Positions 8,118 to 16,782 are shown, counted from the first letter of the stretch. The stretch: 64,000 nucleotides of DNA from Streptomyces koelreuteriae (GCF_018604545.1 NZ_CP075896.1:7626001-7690000), one strand, 5' to 3'. Notes: generated by a model not told the origin, from the letters alone. Program-made: numbers and translations.

Positions 8118-9452
8118 TCAGTCCGGCGGGAGCAAGTCCCTTGTCCGCACCGGGAGTCCCGTCTCGAAGGAGCGGTTCGCGGCCAGACCCGTGACCAGGG
8201 ACTGGGCGCCGTCGGCCGCGTCCGCCGCGCGGTGCAGGGGGTCCGGGGCCCGGGTGCCGAACAGATCCTCCAGCATGCGTACGTCACCGCCGCCGTGCCC
8301 GCCCTCACCACTTGCCACCTTGATCTCGCGCGGCTCTTCCCAGAAGGGGCGCAGCAGCAGCTCGGTACGTCCGGCGGTGTCCTCGGCCTCGGCACCGTGC
8401 AGGACGGGCTCGGGGCTGTTCGTCCGCACCCGGGGCGGGGTCCATGTCGACTCCTCCACCAGCAGCTCCAGACGGCCCTTGCTGCCGTTGAAGGCGACCC
8501 GGTAGCCCTCCCACGGGGAGTACGCGGTCAGGTGGTACGTCAGGGTCGCGCCGGTGGCGTAGCGGACCAGCACCGCCATGTCGTCCTCGATCGTCACCCC
8601 GGGGCCGAACACGTTCTGGTCGCGGTGGTAGCCGTCCTCCGCCTCCGCGTCCAGGTACAGCGCGCTGAGCACGGACGAGTCGGACAGGTGCACGGCGAAC
8701 GGATCGGCCTCGGCGGCCGGGGAGCCATGGGCGCGGTCGTACTCCTGGGCGAGGTTCCGGCGCCGGCCGGCCTCGTCGCCGTAGAAGAACAGGCCTCCTT
8801 GCGCGAAGACCGTCTCCGGGCGGGTGCCCAGCCACCAGTTGACCAGGTCGAAGTGGTGGGTGGACTTGTGCACCATCAGGCCGCCGGAGTTGGCCTTGTC
8901 GCGGTGCCAGCGGCGGAAGTAGTCGGCGCCGTGCCGCAGGTCGAGCAGCCACTCGAAGTGCACCGAGCCGACCTCGCCGATCTCACCCGCGGAGATCAGT
9001 TCCCGTACGGCCGAATGCGCCGGGTTGTAGCGGTAGTTGAAGGCGACCCGGACCTCGCGTCCGGTGCGCCGCTGTGCTTCCAGGATGCGGCGGGCCTTGT
9101 CGGAGTCGGTGGTCATGGGTTTCTCGGTGACCACGTCGCAGCCCGCTTCCAGGGCGGCCACGATGTAGTGGTCGTGGGTGTGGTCCACCGTGCACACCAC
9201 GACCAGGTCGATGCGCTCGCGGCGCAGCATCTCCTCGAAGTCCTCGGCCGCGTACGCCGGTACGGGGGAGCGCTCCGGGTGGGCGTCCGCGAGCCACGCG
9301 TTGTGGACCGCCATGCGGTGGGAGTTGACATCGCAGAAGCCGGCCAGTTCGAACCGGTCCGCGTAGGGACCGGCCAGCGCCTGGGCGAACAGCCGGGCAC
9401 GGGCACCCAGGCCGACCACGGCGGCTCGGCGGCGTGCGGTGTCGGACGACAT
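8118..9452 (-). CDS. Gfo/Idh/MocA-family oxidoreductase
   Basis: This is an NAD(P)-dependent sugar or cyclitol oxidoreductase (444 residues). It has an N-terminal Rossmann domain (AVVGLGARARLFAQAL, then VVVCTVDHTHDHYI) with the hallmark EKPMTT containing the catalytic-site lysine, and a C-terminal alpha/beta sheet domain with the H-K-S-THHFDLVNWWLG segment. It is the last clear member of the sugar-uptake operon, 72 bases after the YesL-like gene. That suggests it acts on the imported sugar or a derivative; the actual substrate is not readable. Confidence 0.88.
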   Translation of the reverse strand: MSSDTARRRAAVVGLGARARLFAQALAGPYADRFELAGFCDVNSHRMAVHNAWLADAHPERSPVPAYAAEDFEEMLRRERIDLVVVCTVDHTHDHYIVAALEAGCDVVTEKPMTTDSDKARRILEAQRRTGREVRVAFNYRYNPAHSAVRELISAGEIGEVGSVHFEWLLDLRHGADYFRRWHRDKANSGGLMVHKSTHHFDLVNWWLGTRPETVFAQGGLFFYGDEAGRRRNLAQEYDRAHGSPAAEADPFAVHLSDSSVLSALYLDAEAEDGYHRDQNVFGPGVTIEDDMAVLVRYATGATLTYHLTAYSPWEGYRVAFNGSKGRLELLVEESTWTPPRVRTNSPEPVLHGAEAEDTAGRTELLLRPFWEEPREIKVASGEGGHGGGDVRMLEDLFGTRAPDPLHRAADAADGAQSLVTGLAANRSFETGLPVRTRDLLPPD

Positions 9453-9470
9453 GCAGGTCTCCTTCGGTTG

Positions 9471-9520
9471 ACGGGGGAGGACGGGAGAGGACGGGAGGGG
9501 AGGGAGGGAAGGTGCGGGGG
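9471..9520 (+). other. G-rich tract, possible G-quadruplex
   Basis: The plus strand carries at least six runs of three or more G separated by 1-5 bases between the YesL-like and Gfo/Idh genes, just upstream of the latter's start. The leftward mRNA would be C-rich, so any quadruplex would form on the non-transcript DNA strand. Confidence 0.5.
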
Positions 9521-9524
9521 TGGT

Positions 9525-10076
9525 TCAGGGTGTCACGGGCCGCCAGGCGTCCGCCGCCGTCGCCGCGAAGGCCAGCGGGCCGAGGACGACCAGCAGCACG
9601 ACCGGGGTCAGGGCGAGCAGCACGACCGCGGCGGCGACGGCCCCGGCGAGCAGGACGGGCGCGAGCGGATGCCGCGGCACCGACCGGAACACGACGGCGA
9701 GCGTCGTACGCCAGGGCGTTCCCTCCCGCCAGGCGGCGGCGCAGCGCAGCCCCAGCGCCGCGAGGACCGCCGTGGCGGCGGCGAAGGCGGCACCGGGGCC
9801 GGGGCCCCGGGCGTCCAGGGCCAGCGCGTCCAGCCACAGCAGCGCCAGTACGGCGGTGGGCACGGCCCACACGGCGGGCCCCGACCTCAGCACCGCACAC
9901 AACCGCCTCAGGAAGTGCCCGACCGTCACCCCCTCGCCGTCACCGGCCTGTTCGCGCAGCACCGCGCATCCCGCGACCAGCGCCGGGAACGCGGTGACCA
10001 CCGGCAGCGAGGCGAGCAGCAGCAGGACGCCGAGGAGCAGGCAGTCGGCGAAGCGGGCGAACCACGTACGGGTCAT
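9525..10076 (-). CDS. YesL-like (DUF624) membrane protein
   Basis: The 183-residue protein is hydrophobic, with about five predicted transmembrane stretches (LLLGVLLLLASLPVVTAFPA, later VLLAGAVAAAVVLLALTPVV). The N terminus TWFARFADCLLLG and the P-x-L-x-A-G-CAVLRE turn fit DUF624, the family of Bacillus YesL, which sits beside carbohydrate permeases. The ATG at 10076 is 14 bases after the second permease; a longer open frame further upstream overlaps that permease and is not real. The function is unknown; the context implies an accessory role in sugar uptake. Confidence 0.82.
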   Translation of the reverse strand: MTRTWFARFADCLLLGVLLLLASLPVVTAFPALVAGCAVLREQAGDGEGVTVGHFLRRLCAVLRSGPAVWAVPTAVLALLWLDALALDARGPGPGAAFAAATAVLAALGLRCAAAWREGTPWRTTLAVVFRSVPRHPLAPVLLAGAVAAAVVLLALTPVVLLVVLGPLAFAATAADAWRPVTP

Positions 10077-10090
10077 GGCGCGTTGTCCTC

Positions 10091-10960
10091 TCAGCCCTTC
10101 AGACCGGTCGTCTGCACGCCCTCCACCAGCAGCCGCTGGAAGGCGAGGAAGAACAGCAGCACGGGAACCAGGGTGAGGACCGACATCGCGAACATCGGGC
10201 CGAACATGGCGCTGCCGTCCATGTCGACGAACATCCGCAGCCCGAGCTGGAGCGTGTAGGTTTCCGGCTCCACCAGGTAGATCACCTGGGAGAAGAAGTC
10301 GTTCCAGCTCCAGATGAAGGAGAAGATCGTCGTCGTGACGATCGCCGGCTTGAGCAGCGGCATGATCACATGCCAGAAGGTGCGGTACGGGCCGCAGCCG
10401 TCGATCGCCGCCGCCTGGTCGAGCTCGGCCGGCAGCGAGCGGATGAACTGCACGACGAGGAAGACGAAGAACGCCTCCGTGGCGAGGAACTTCGGCAGGA
10501 TCAGCGGCAGATACGTACCCACCATGCCGAGCTCCTGGAAGATCACGTACTGCGGGATCAGCATCAGATGCGCCGGCAGCATCAGGGTGCCGATCATCAG
10601 CGCGAAGTACAGGCCCCGGCCGCGGAAGCGGAGCCGGGCGAAAGCGTAGGCGGCGAGCGAGCAGGACAGGACGTTGCCGACCACCGTGCCGACGGAGACG
10701 AGCAGCGAATTGCCGAACAGCCGCCACAGGGTCAGGCCGCTGACACCGTCGACCGCCTCGGTGTAGTTGCCCGGCGTGAACACCTTCGGAATCGGGCTCA
10801 GGTTGGAGATGACCTCCTCCCCGGATTTGAACGACGCGGTGAGCAGCCACAGCACCGGGTAGAGCAGGACGAGCCCGATCACCACGCAGACGGCGTGCCA
10901 GGCCCAGGTCCGCAACGAAGTGCGCTCAGCGGGGGCGGGGGATGCCGCGGTCGTCGTCAC
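10091..10960 (-). CDS. Carbohydrate ABC transporter permease (MalG/LacG type)
   Basis: This is the inner-membrane permease of a CUT1-family sugar importer, 289 residues with six predicted helices. The cytoplasmic EAA loop that contacts the ATPase is visible as AAAIDGCGPYRTFWHVIMPL. The C-terminal LLVEGVQTTGLKG is the usual ending of this subfamily. The GTG start overlaps the stop of the upstream permease (GTGA), indicating coupled translation. No ATPase gene is nearby; in Streptomyces such importers are usually energised by the shared ATPase MsiK (established knowledge, not seen here). Confidence 0.93.
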   Translation of the reverse strand: MTTTAASPAPAERTSLRTWAWHAVCVVIGLVLLYPVLWLLTASFKSGEEVISNLSPIPKVFTPGNYTEAVDGVSGLTLWRLFGNSLLVSVGTVVGNVLSCSLAAYAFARLRFRGRGLYFALMIGTLMLPAHLMLIPQYVIFQELGMVGTYLPLILPKFLATEAFFVFLVVQFIRSLPAELDQAAAIDGCGPYRTFWHVIMPLLKPAIVTTTIFSFIWSWNDFFSQVIYLVEPETYTLQLGLRMFVDMDGSAMFGPMFAMSVLTLVPVLLFFLAFQRLLVEGVQTTGLKG

Positions 10961-11922
10961 GACGCGTCCTCCTGTGCGTAGAAGACCCACAGCCGGGCGC
11001 TGCGGAAGACGGCGTACGTGATCAGCGCGATGACGGCCAGCAGGACCCACGCCATCGCCGAGGCGTAGCCCATGTGGAAGCTCGCGAAGGCCTGTTGGTA
11101 GAGGTAGAGCGAGTACAGCAGCGTGGAGTCCGAGGGGCCTCCGGTGCCGCCGCTGATCACGAACGCCGGGGTGAACGCCTGGAAGGAGTGGATGATCTCC
11201 AGCACCAGGTTGAAGAACAGCACCGGGGACAGCATCGGCAGCGTGATCGAGAAGAACGTCCGCATCCGGCCCGCGCCGTCCAGCGACGCCGACTCGTACA
11301 GCTCCTTCGGGATCTGCTTCAGCCCCGCGAGGAACACCACCATCGGCGCGCCGAACTGCCAGACCGTCAGCAGGACCAGCGGATACAGGGCGTAGTCCGG
11401 GTTGTCGGTGAAACCGCCGACGTGCACACCGAAGAACGCCAGCGAGCGGTCGGTCGCACCGTCCGTGGCGAACAGCGCCCGCCACACCAGGGCGACACTG
11501 ACGCTCGCGCCGAGCAGTGAGGGCGCGTAGAACGCCGCCCGGTACAGGCCCACCCCGCGGCTCGCCCGGTTCAGGAGCAGCGCCACGGCGAGCGCGGCGG
11601 CCAGCTTCAACGGGGTACCGATCAGGGCGTACTCGAGGGTGACACCGGCCGAGGTCAGGAACCGGTCGTCCTCCAGCATGTAGCGGTAGTTCGCCAGTCC
11701 CACCCAGCGCGGCCGGGAGAACAAGTCGTAGTCGGTGAACGACAGATACAGCGAGATCACCATCGGACCCAGCGTCAGCACCAGCGTGCCGATCAGCCAG
11801 GGCGCCAGGAACACATGACCCGACACGGCTTGGGAACGACGGCGCCGACTCGGATGCCGCGCGGCGGGGAGGGCACCGCTCGGCGGCGGCATGGGACGGG
11901 GCGGAGCGGTCGCCTGGCTCAT
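10957..11922 (-). CDS. Carbohydrate ABC transporter permease (MalF/LacF type)
   Basis: This is the partner permease (321 residues), with a short cytoplasmic Pro/Arg-rich N terminus followed by six helices beginning GHVFLAPWLIGTLVL. The EAA loop is ESASLDGAGRMRTFFSITLP. I chose the ATG at 11922 because a strong AGGAGGG lies just upstream; 17 extra residues are possible upstream but lack such a site. It is the first gene of the leftward operon, divergent from the binding-protein gene, with an operator 37 bases upstream of the start. Confidence 0.92.
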   Translation of the reverse strand: MSQATAPPRPMPPPSGALPAARHPSRRRRSQAVSGHVFLAPWLIGTLVLTLGPMVISLYLSFTDYDLFSRPRWVGLANYRYMLEDDRFLTSAGVTLEYALIGTPLKLAAALAVALLLNRASRGVGLYRAAFYAPSLLGASVSVALVWRALFATDGATDRSLAFFGVHVGGFTDNPDYALYPLVLLTVWQFGAPMVVFLAGLKQIPKELYESASLDGAGRMRTFFSITLPMLSPVLFFNLVLEIIHSFQAFTPAFVISGGTGGPSDSTLLYSLYLYQQAFASFHMGYASAMAWVLLAVIALITYAVFRSARLWVFYAQEDAS

Positions 11923-11958
11923 CGGAGCCCTCCTACACGGCGGGGGCTGGACAACGGG

Positions 11959-11972
11959 TGGCAACGATTGCA
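11959..11972. promoter_or_regulatory. LacI-type operator, left copy
   Basis: TGGCAACGATTGCA is a pseudo-palindrome of the LacI/CcpA class (central CG, TG and CA ends) placed directly upstream of the leftward permease operon. It matches the right copy at 12115 in 13 of 14 bases. Confidence 0.75.
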
Positions 11973-12063
11973 TGCGTTGTTTTCAGTCGGCAAGAGGTCG
12001 GGCGCACCTGTCTGCCTCCCTCCGTCGAGCCTTCACTCCGCAGGTCAAATTCGGTCGGCACGA

Positions 12064-12093
12064 TTGACGGAGCCCGCGCAGGGGGCGTAGCTT
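12064..12093 (+). promoter_or_regulatory. Candidate promoter of the binding-protein gene
   Basis: TTGACG (12064-12069) and TAGCTT (12088-12093) are separated by 18 bases, resembling the Streptomyces HrdB-type consensus. The expected start point near 12100 would put the operator at 12115-12128 just downstream, a repressing position. Confidence 0.55.
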
Positions 12094-12114
12094 CCCGGCC
12101 AACCGGAAACAGAG

Positions 12115-12128
12115 TGGCAACGTTTGCA
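12115..12128. promoter_or_regulatory. LacI-type operator, right copy
   Basis: TGGCAACGTTTGCA, the second copy of the operator, lies 23 bases upstream of the binding-protein start. One mismatch to the left copy (A to T at position 9). Confidence 0.75.
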
Positions 12129-12151
12129 CTCCAGCCGACCGAAGGGCCGCG

Positions 12152-13483
12152 ATGTCTCCAGTACGCCGTTCCCCGTCCCCGCTCCCGACCACCGGGCTGT
12201 CGCGCCGGCGGTTGCTGGCCTCGCTCGCGGCCCTCCCGGTGGCCTCGGCCGCCACCGGCTGCGGCGCGCGCGATGTCTCCGCCGACGGCACGGTGACGCT
12301 CGACTTCCAGTGGTGGGGTTCCGAGGACCGCAACCTGGCCACCGAGAAGGCCGTGCGGCTCTTCGAACTGCGCCATCCGAAGATCAAGGTGGCCACCTCG
12401 TACGCCGGGTATGACGCCTACCTCCAGCGGCTCGCCACCCAGGTCGCGGCCGGCGGCGGACCCGACGTCATGCAGATGGACGTCGCCTACCTGCGCACCT
12501 ACGCGGACCGTGACGTGCTCGCGGACCTCGCCGAGCCGCGGTTCTCGGCGATCTCCCGCAGCCGCATACCCCGCCTCTTCCAGCAGACCGGCCAGGTCGA
12601 CGGGAAGCTGGTCGGCATCCCGACGGGCGTCGCCACCACCGCCCTGTTCATCGACCCCGCCCTGTGGCGCAAGGCCGGGGTCGGCATCCCGAAAGCGGGC
12701 TGGACCTGGGACGACCTGCTCACCGATGTCGGCCCGAAGCTGAAGCGGGCCGTGCCCGGCCGCTCACCGCTGACCGACTTCGGCGCCTACGTCGAGTGCT
12801 TCCACGTCTGGCTGGTGCAGCGCGGCAAGTCGCTCTACACCGGCGACGGCTCCACCGGCTTCTCCGAGGCCGATCTGCGCGGCTACTGGGAGCTCATGCA
12901 GCGCCTGCTGGACAAGGGCGTCTTCACTCCGCCGCCCGTCACCGCGTCCTCGCTCAGCGGTGGGGCCGGCGACCGGGCGCTCGTGCGGAAGCTGTCCACC
13001 GCCGAGTTCCAGATCACCTCCTCGGGCACGTCGTACTGGGAGACCTACGGCGCGGTCACCCCCATCCCCTTCCCTACGGTGTCGGCGTCGGCGCCGCCGG
13101 GGATGGCCGTCGCCGCCTCGTCCTCACTGTGCGTCCGGCGCACCTCCCCGCACAGCCGCGAGGCCGCGCTGCTGATCGACTTCCTGGTCAACGACCCCGG
13201 GGCGGCCGAGGCGCTCGGAGTGGTCCGCGGACTGCCGCCCAACCAGCGCAACCTCGACCGGCTGGCACCGAAGCTCACCGGCGGCGACCGGGTCATCGCC
13301 CGCTACGTCGACGACGTCCGGGGCGACCTCGCACCGCCCCTGCCCCCGGCCCCGTCCGGCGCGGACGAGGACAAGAACGAGTTCCGGCGCGTCTACCAGG
13401 ACATCATCTTCGGCAAGTCCGGCGTACGGGCCGCGGCGAGCGAGATGTGGGACAAGTTCCACACGAGCGTGCCGCAGGGCTGA
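12152..13483 (+). CDS. Sugar ABC transporter substrate-binding lipoprotein
   Basis: This is an extracellular solute-binding protein of the CUT1 type, 443 residues. The N terminus is a twin-arginine lipoprotein signal: LSRRRLLASLAALPVASA, then ATGC as lipobox with Cys37 as the lipid-modified residue. The mature part shows the family start (LDFQWWGSEDRN) and the GGGPDVMQMD segment. It is divergent from the two permease genes and shares their control region, so the three proteins form one importer. The sugar cannot be deduced, although YesL-like plus Gfo/Idh partners recall pectin- or cyclitol-related loci. Confidence 0.92.
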   Translation: MSPVRRSPSPLPTTGLSRRRLLASLAALPVASAATGCGARDVSADGTVTLDFQWWGSEDRNLATEKAVRLFELRHPKIKVATSYAGYDAYLQRLATQVAAGGGPDVMQMDVAYLRTYADRDVLADLAEPRFSAISRSRIPRLFQQTGQVDGKLVGIPTGVATTALFIDPALWRKAGVGIPKAGWTWDDLLTDVGPKLKRAVPGRSPLTDFGAYVECFHVWLVQRGKSLYTGDGSTGFSEADLRGYWELMQRLLDKGVFTPPPVTASSLSGGAGDRALVRKLSTAEFQITSSGTSYWETYGAVTPIPFPTVSASAPPGMAVAASSSLCVRRTSPHSREAALLIDFLVNDPGAAEALGVVRGLPPNQRNLDRLAPKLTGGDRVIARYVDDVRGDLAPPLPPAPSGADEDKNEFRRVYQDIIFGKSGVRAAASEMWDKFHTSVPQG

Positions 13484-13488
13484 CCGTG

Positions 13489-13508
13489 CCCGCCGTCGGA
13501 ACGGCGGG
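13489..13508. terminator. Hairpin between convergent genes
   Basis: CCCGCCGT-CGGA-ACGGCGGG gives an 8-bp perfect stem with a tetraloop, six bases after the binding-protein stop and before the convergent LacI gene. No U tract follows. Confidence 0.6.
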
Positions 13509-13528
13509 TCGCCCCGCGTCGGCTCCGC

Positions 13529-14533
13529 TCAGCGCTTTGTCAGCGCCGCCGTCGAACCGCGTACGACGAGGTGGGTCGGCAGCACGCGCTGGATCGGCTC
13601 CTCGCCCTCGACCTCGGGGGTCCTGAGCGTGCGGAACAGCAGGTCCACGGCGGCCCGCGCGGCGTGCGCCTTGGGTACCGAGACCGTGGTCAGCGGGGGC
13701 GCGGCCATGCCGGACAGGGCGATGTCGTCGCAGCCCACCACGCTCATGTCGTCCGGCACCCGGACCCCGCGCGCGGTGAAGCGGCTGATCAGCCCGAAGG
13801 CGACGATGTCGTTGAACGCGACCACCGCGGTCGCCCCGCCGGCCAGCACCACGTCCGCCGCGCCCGTGATGCCCCCGTCGAAGTGCGGGGCCACACTGCC
13901 CACCTGAACCAGGTCGATCGTGCCGCCCCGCGCCATCGCATCCACCCCGGCCGCCCGCTCCCGCGCCTCCCATGTGCTGCGGGGGCCGCCCACATAGGCG
14001 ATCCGGCGGTGGCCGAGCGCGTGCAGATGGGTCAGGGCGTCCGTCATCCCCTCGGCCAGATCGGCCGTGACACTCGGGAACCCGGGCTCCCGACGGTGCA
14101 GCAGCACCACCGGCTTGGCGGTGAGCCGGCTCAGCGACCCCAGTTCCTCGTCGCTCAGCTGGGACGCGGTCAGCACGATGCCGTCCACCTGCGGGGCCAG
14201 CGTGCGGATCGCGTCCATCTCGAGGCCCTCGTCGCGCTCGGCGTCACTCACGATCAGCGAGTGACCGAGCCCCCGGGCCCGGGCCTGTGCCCCCTTGCAG
14301 GCCTCCGCGTAGAACGGGTTCAGCAGATCAGGCACGATCAGACCCACGGCCCCGGTGCGCCCGGTGATCAGGCCCCGGGCCGCTCGGTTGGGCTGGTAGC
14401 CGAGGCGGTCGGCCGCCGCCTGCACCCGGTCCCGGGTGGCCGCGCTCACGGTCCCGTCCGGGGACAGCGCCCGGGACACGGTGGAGGGGGACACGCCGGC
14501 CGCCTGCGCGACCTCTCGAATTGTCACCTGCAC
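13529..14533 (-). CDS. LacI-family transcriptional regulator
   Basis: This 334-residue repressor has the LacI HTH at about 4-25 (IREVAQAAGVSPSTVSRALS), the hinge helix QPNRAARGLITGRTG, and a periplasmic-binding-protein-like effector domain (VGLIVPDLLNPFYAEACKGA onward, ending VSVPKAHAARAAVDLLF). It is adjacent to the sugar importer and is the obvious candidate to bind the two TGGCAACG(A/T)TTGCA sites. No clear copy of that site lies before its own start, so autoregulation is not evident. Confidence 0.93.
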   Translation of the reverse strand: MQVTIREVAQAAGVSPSTVSRALSPDGTVSAATRDRVQAAADRLGYQPNRAARGLITGRTGAVGLIVPDLLNPFYAEACKGAQARARGLGHSLIVSDAERDEGLEMDAIRTLAPQVDGIVLTASQLSDEELGSLSRLTAKPVVLLHRREPGFPSVTADLAEGMTDALTHLHALGHRRIAYVGGPRSTWEARERAAGVDAMARGGTIDLVQVGSVAPHFDGGITGAADVVLAGGATAVVAFNDIVAFGLISRFTARGVRVPDDMSVVGCDDIALSGMAAPPLTTVSVPKAHAARAAVDLLFRTLRTPEVEGEEPIQRVLPTHLVVRGSTAALTKR

Positions 14534-14755
14534 GCCCTGAGATTTTCACCCCGTGCCATTCCCGTCAATGAGAAGGGCGGGCCAGGCCCATTTCCTGCGG
14601 AGTCGTGACGGCAAACCTTTCCGCTCCTGTTGCAGACTGACGGGAGTGCGCGCCCGGTCAAGGAGTCGTGCGCTGCACGGCAACCGCCCGCCCGGCCTCC
14701 GGCCTAGCGTGGCCGCATTCCTTCCAACCGCCCTCCCGAAACGAGGAAGCAGCGC

Positions 14756-15592
14756 ATGCCGTACATCACCGTGGGCCAGGAGAACTCCACCGCCATCGAC
14801 CTGTACTACGAGGACCACGGATCCGGGCAGCCGGTCGTCCTCATCCACGGCTTCCCGCTCGACGGGCACTCCTGGGAGCGGCAGAGCGCCGTCCTGCTCG
14901 ACGCCGGGTACCGCGTGATCACGTACGACCGGCGCGGCTTCGGGCAGTCCTCCCAGCCGACGACCGGCTACGACTACGACACTTTCGCGGCCGACCTGAA
15001 CACCGTGATGGAGACCCTCGACCTGCGCGACGCCGTCCTCGTCGGCTTCTCGATGGGCACCGGCGAGGTCGCCCGCTATGTGTCGACGTACGGCTCCGGC
15101 CGGGTCGCCAAGGTCGCCTTCCTCGCCTCGCTGGAGCCCTGCCTGCTCAAGTCGGACGACAACCCGGGCGGGGTCGCCCCGAAGGAGTTCTTCGACGAGA
15201 TCGTCGCGGCCGTGAAGGCGGACCGGTACGCGTACTACACGAACTTCTACAACGACTTCTACAACCTCGACGAGAACCTCGGCACCAGGATCAGCGAGGA
15301 GGCCGTCCGCAACAGCTGGAACGTCGCGGCGGGCGGTGGTTTCTTCGCCGCGTCCGCCGCGCCCTCCACCTGGTACACCGACTTCCGGGCCGACATCCCG
15401 GCGATCGACGTGCCGGCCCTGATCCTGCACGGCACCGGCGACCGCATCCTGCCGGTGGACGGGACGGCGCGGCGGTTCCACAAGGCCCTTCCGGCCGCCG
15501 ACTACGTGGAGATCGAGGGCGCCCCGCACGGTCTGCTCTGGACCCACGCGGAGGAGGTCAACTCGGCGCTGCTCGCCTTCCTGAAGAAGTGA
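14756..15592 (+). CDS. Alpha/beta hydrolase (non-haem haloperoxidase/arylesterase type)
   Basis: This is a 278-residue alpha/beta hydrolase close to the cofactor-free chloroperoxidase and arylesterase family. The oxyanion region is LIHGFPLDGHSWERQ, the nucleophile elbow GFSMGTGE (Ser near residue 101), the acid is in LHGTGDRILP and the histidine in IEGAPHGLLW. It is cytoplasmic, with no signal peptide. The ATG at 14756 has GAGGAAG just upstream. The stop codon lies in the first unit of a short tandem repeat. The natural substrate is unknown. Confidence 0.9.
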   Translation: MPYITVGQENSTAIDLYYEDHGSGQPVVLIHGFPLDGHSWERQSAVLLDAGYRVITYDRRGFGQSSQPTTGYDYDTFAADLNTVMETLDLRDAVLVGFSMGTGEVARYVSTYGSGRVAKVAFLASLEPCLLKSDDNPGGVAPKEFFDEIVAAVKADRYAYYTNFYNDFYNLDENLGTRISEEAVRNSWNVAAGGGFFAASAAPSTWYTDFRADIPAIDVPALILHGTGDRILPVDGTARRFHKALPAADYVEIEGAPHGLLWTHAEEVNSALLAFLKK

Positions 15593-15637
15593 CCGATCAG
15601 AAGTGACCGATCAGAAGTGACCGAACAGAAGTGAGCG
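15585..15637. repeat. 14-base tandem repeat at the hydrolase 3' end
   Basis: About 3.8 copies of AGAAGTGACCGATC run through the hydrolase stop codon: two identical copies, one with GAAC at its end and a partial one. Each unit carries a TGA. Confidence 0.85.
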
Positions 15638-15691
15638 AATTCTTCCTCCGATTCTTCCTGGACGGTCCTCGGCCGGGGTGGTGACATCGTC

Positions 15692-15723
15692 AGGGCCGGC
15701 AGCGGAACCGAGCTGCCGGCCCT
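15692..15723. terminator. Terminator hairpin
   Basis: AGGGCCGGCAGC and GCTGCCGGCCCT form a 12-bp perfect stem around an 8-base loop, between the hydrolase and the AraC gene. The run after it is short (TTGACC). Confidence 0.7.
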
Positions 15724-15747
15724 TGACCGTGCCCGGAGGGGAATCAG

Positions 15748-16716
15748 GTGGCCGTCGTCCTTTGCACCGCGTCACTGCCGGCGGCCGACCGGACGGAGCG
15801 CTGGCACCACGCCGTGTCACACACCTTCGTCCCGCTCGATGTGCACCTCCTCGAGAAGGACCCGTCGCCCGGCAGGATCGTCAGCAACGAGCTGGGCTCC
15901 TTACGGATCGCGCACGTCCAGGCGGGCCCGCAGGTCGTGACACGCAGCAAACGGCTGATCGCCCGGGACGGGAAGGAGTTCCTCATCCTCACCCTTCAGC
16001 AGCGGGGCAGCTCCCTCAAGGAACAGGACGGCAGGGAGGCCCGGATGGGCCCGGGTGACTTCTCCCTCTCGGACTCCTCCCGGCTGTTCCGCAAGAAGGT
16101 GCAGGACAGCTTCTCCTTCACCTCCTTCCACTTCCCCCGCGAGGACCTCCGCGTGCGGGACGACGATCTGCGGGCGGTGACCGCGACGGCGTTCTCCGGC
16201 CGGGAGGGCGGTGCCGCACTGGTGGCGACCTACTTCGCGCGTCTGGCCCGGGAAGCGGCCGGTTTCGACCCCGTCGCGGGCCGCCAGTTCGCCGCCACCG
16301 CGCTCGACCTGCTGGCACTGCTGATCAACGAGCGCAGCGGCCGCTTCACCACCCGGGCCCCGGAGACCGCCGCGGCCACCCTCGTACGCGTGCAGGACCA
16401 CATCCTGCGCCACCTGTCCGACCCCGGCCTCGCCCCGCCGGGGATCGCCGCCGCGCACTTCATGTCGGTCCGCTACCTGCACAAGCTGTTCCAGCTGGAG
16501 GGCGTCACGGTGGGGGAGTGGATCCGGACGCAGCGCCTCGAACGGTGCCGCAGGGATCTGCTGCGGTCCCCGGCCCTGGGCCACGGGGTCGCGACCGTCG
16601 CCCGCCGCTGGGGCTTCGTGAGCCCCAGCCATTTCAGCCGTGCCTTCCGGGCGGCCTACGGGGTGACGCCCCGTGAGTGGCAGCGGAACGGTCTTTCCGG
16701 CCGATGTGATGCCTGA
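15748..16716 (+). CDS. AraC-family transcriptional regulator
   Basis: This 322-residue protein has an N-terminal AraC_binding_2-type cupin domain (about 15-190) and a C-terminal double HTH (about 215-315). The HTH shows FMSVRYLHKLFQLEGVTVGE and the signature VATVARRWGFVSPSHFSRAF followed by GVTPREWQR. The start is GTG at 15748 with GGAGGGG upstream. Its target is not evident; the neighbours are an alpha/beta hydrolase upstream and a DUF5701 gene downstream, both on the same strand. Confidence 0.9.
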   Translation: MAVVLCTASLPAADRTERWHHAVSHTFVPLDVHLLEKDPSPGRIVSNELGSLRIAHVQAGPQVVTRSKRLIARDGKEFLILTLQQRGSSLKEQDGREARMGPGDFSLSDSSRLFRKKVQDSFSFTSFHFPREDLRVRDDDLRAVTATAFSGREGGAALVATYFARLAREAAGFDPVAGRQFAATALDLLALLINERSGRFTTRAPETAAATLVRVQDHILRHLSDPGLAPPGIAAAHFMSVRYLHKLFQLEGVTVGEWIRTQRLERCRRDLLRSPALGHGVATVARRWGFVSPSHFSRAFRAAYGVTPREWQRNGLSGRCDA

Positions 16717-16782
16717 TTCCGGGAACGTCCCGGCAGCTCGCCGCGTTGCCTCACTGTTCACGCCGCCGACCCAGGGAGCATC

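Noticed and set aside
7659..10259. Plus-strand frame of 866 codons across the Gfo/Idh and YesL-like genes
   Set aside because: Low-complexity Gly/Arg/Gln composition and full overlap with recognised minus-strand genes.
15585..15637. CRISPR-like array
   Set aside because: The units are contiguous 14-base tandem copies without spacers, and no cas gene is in the window.
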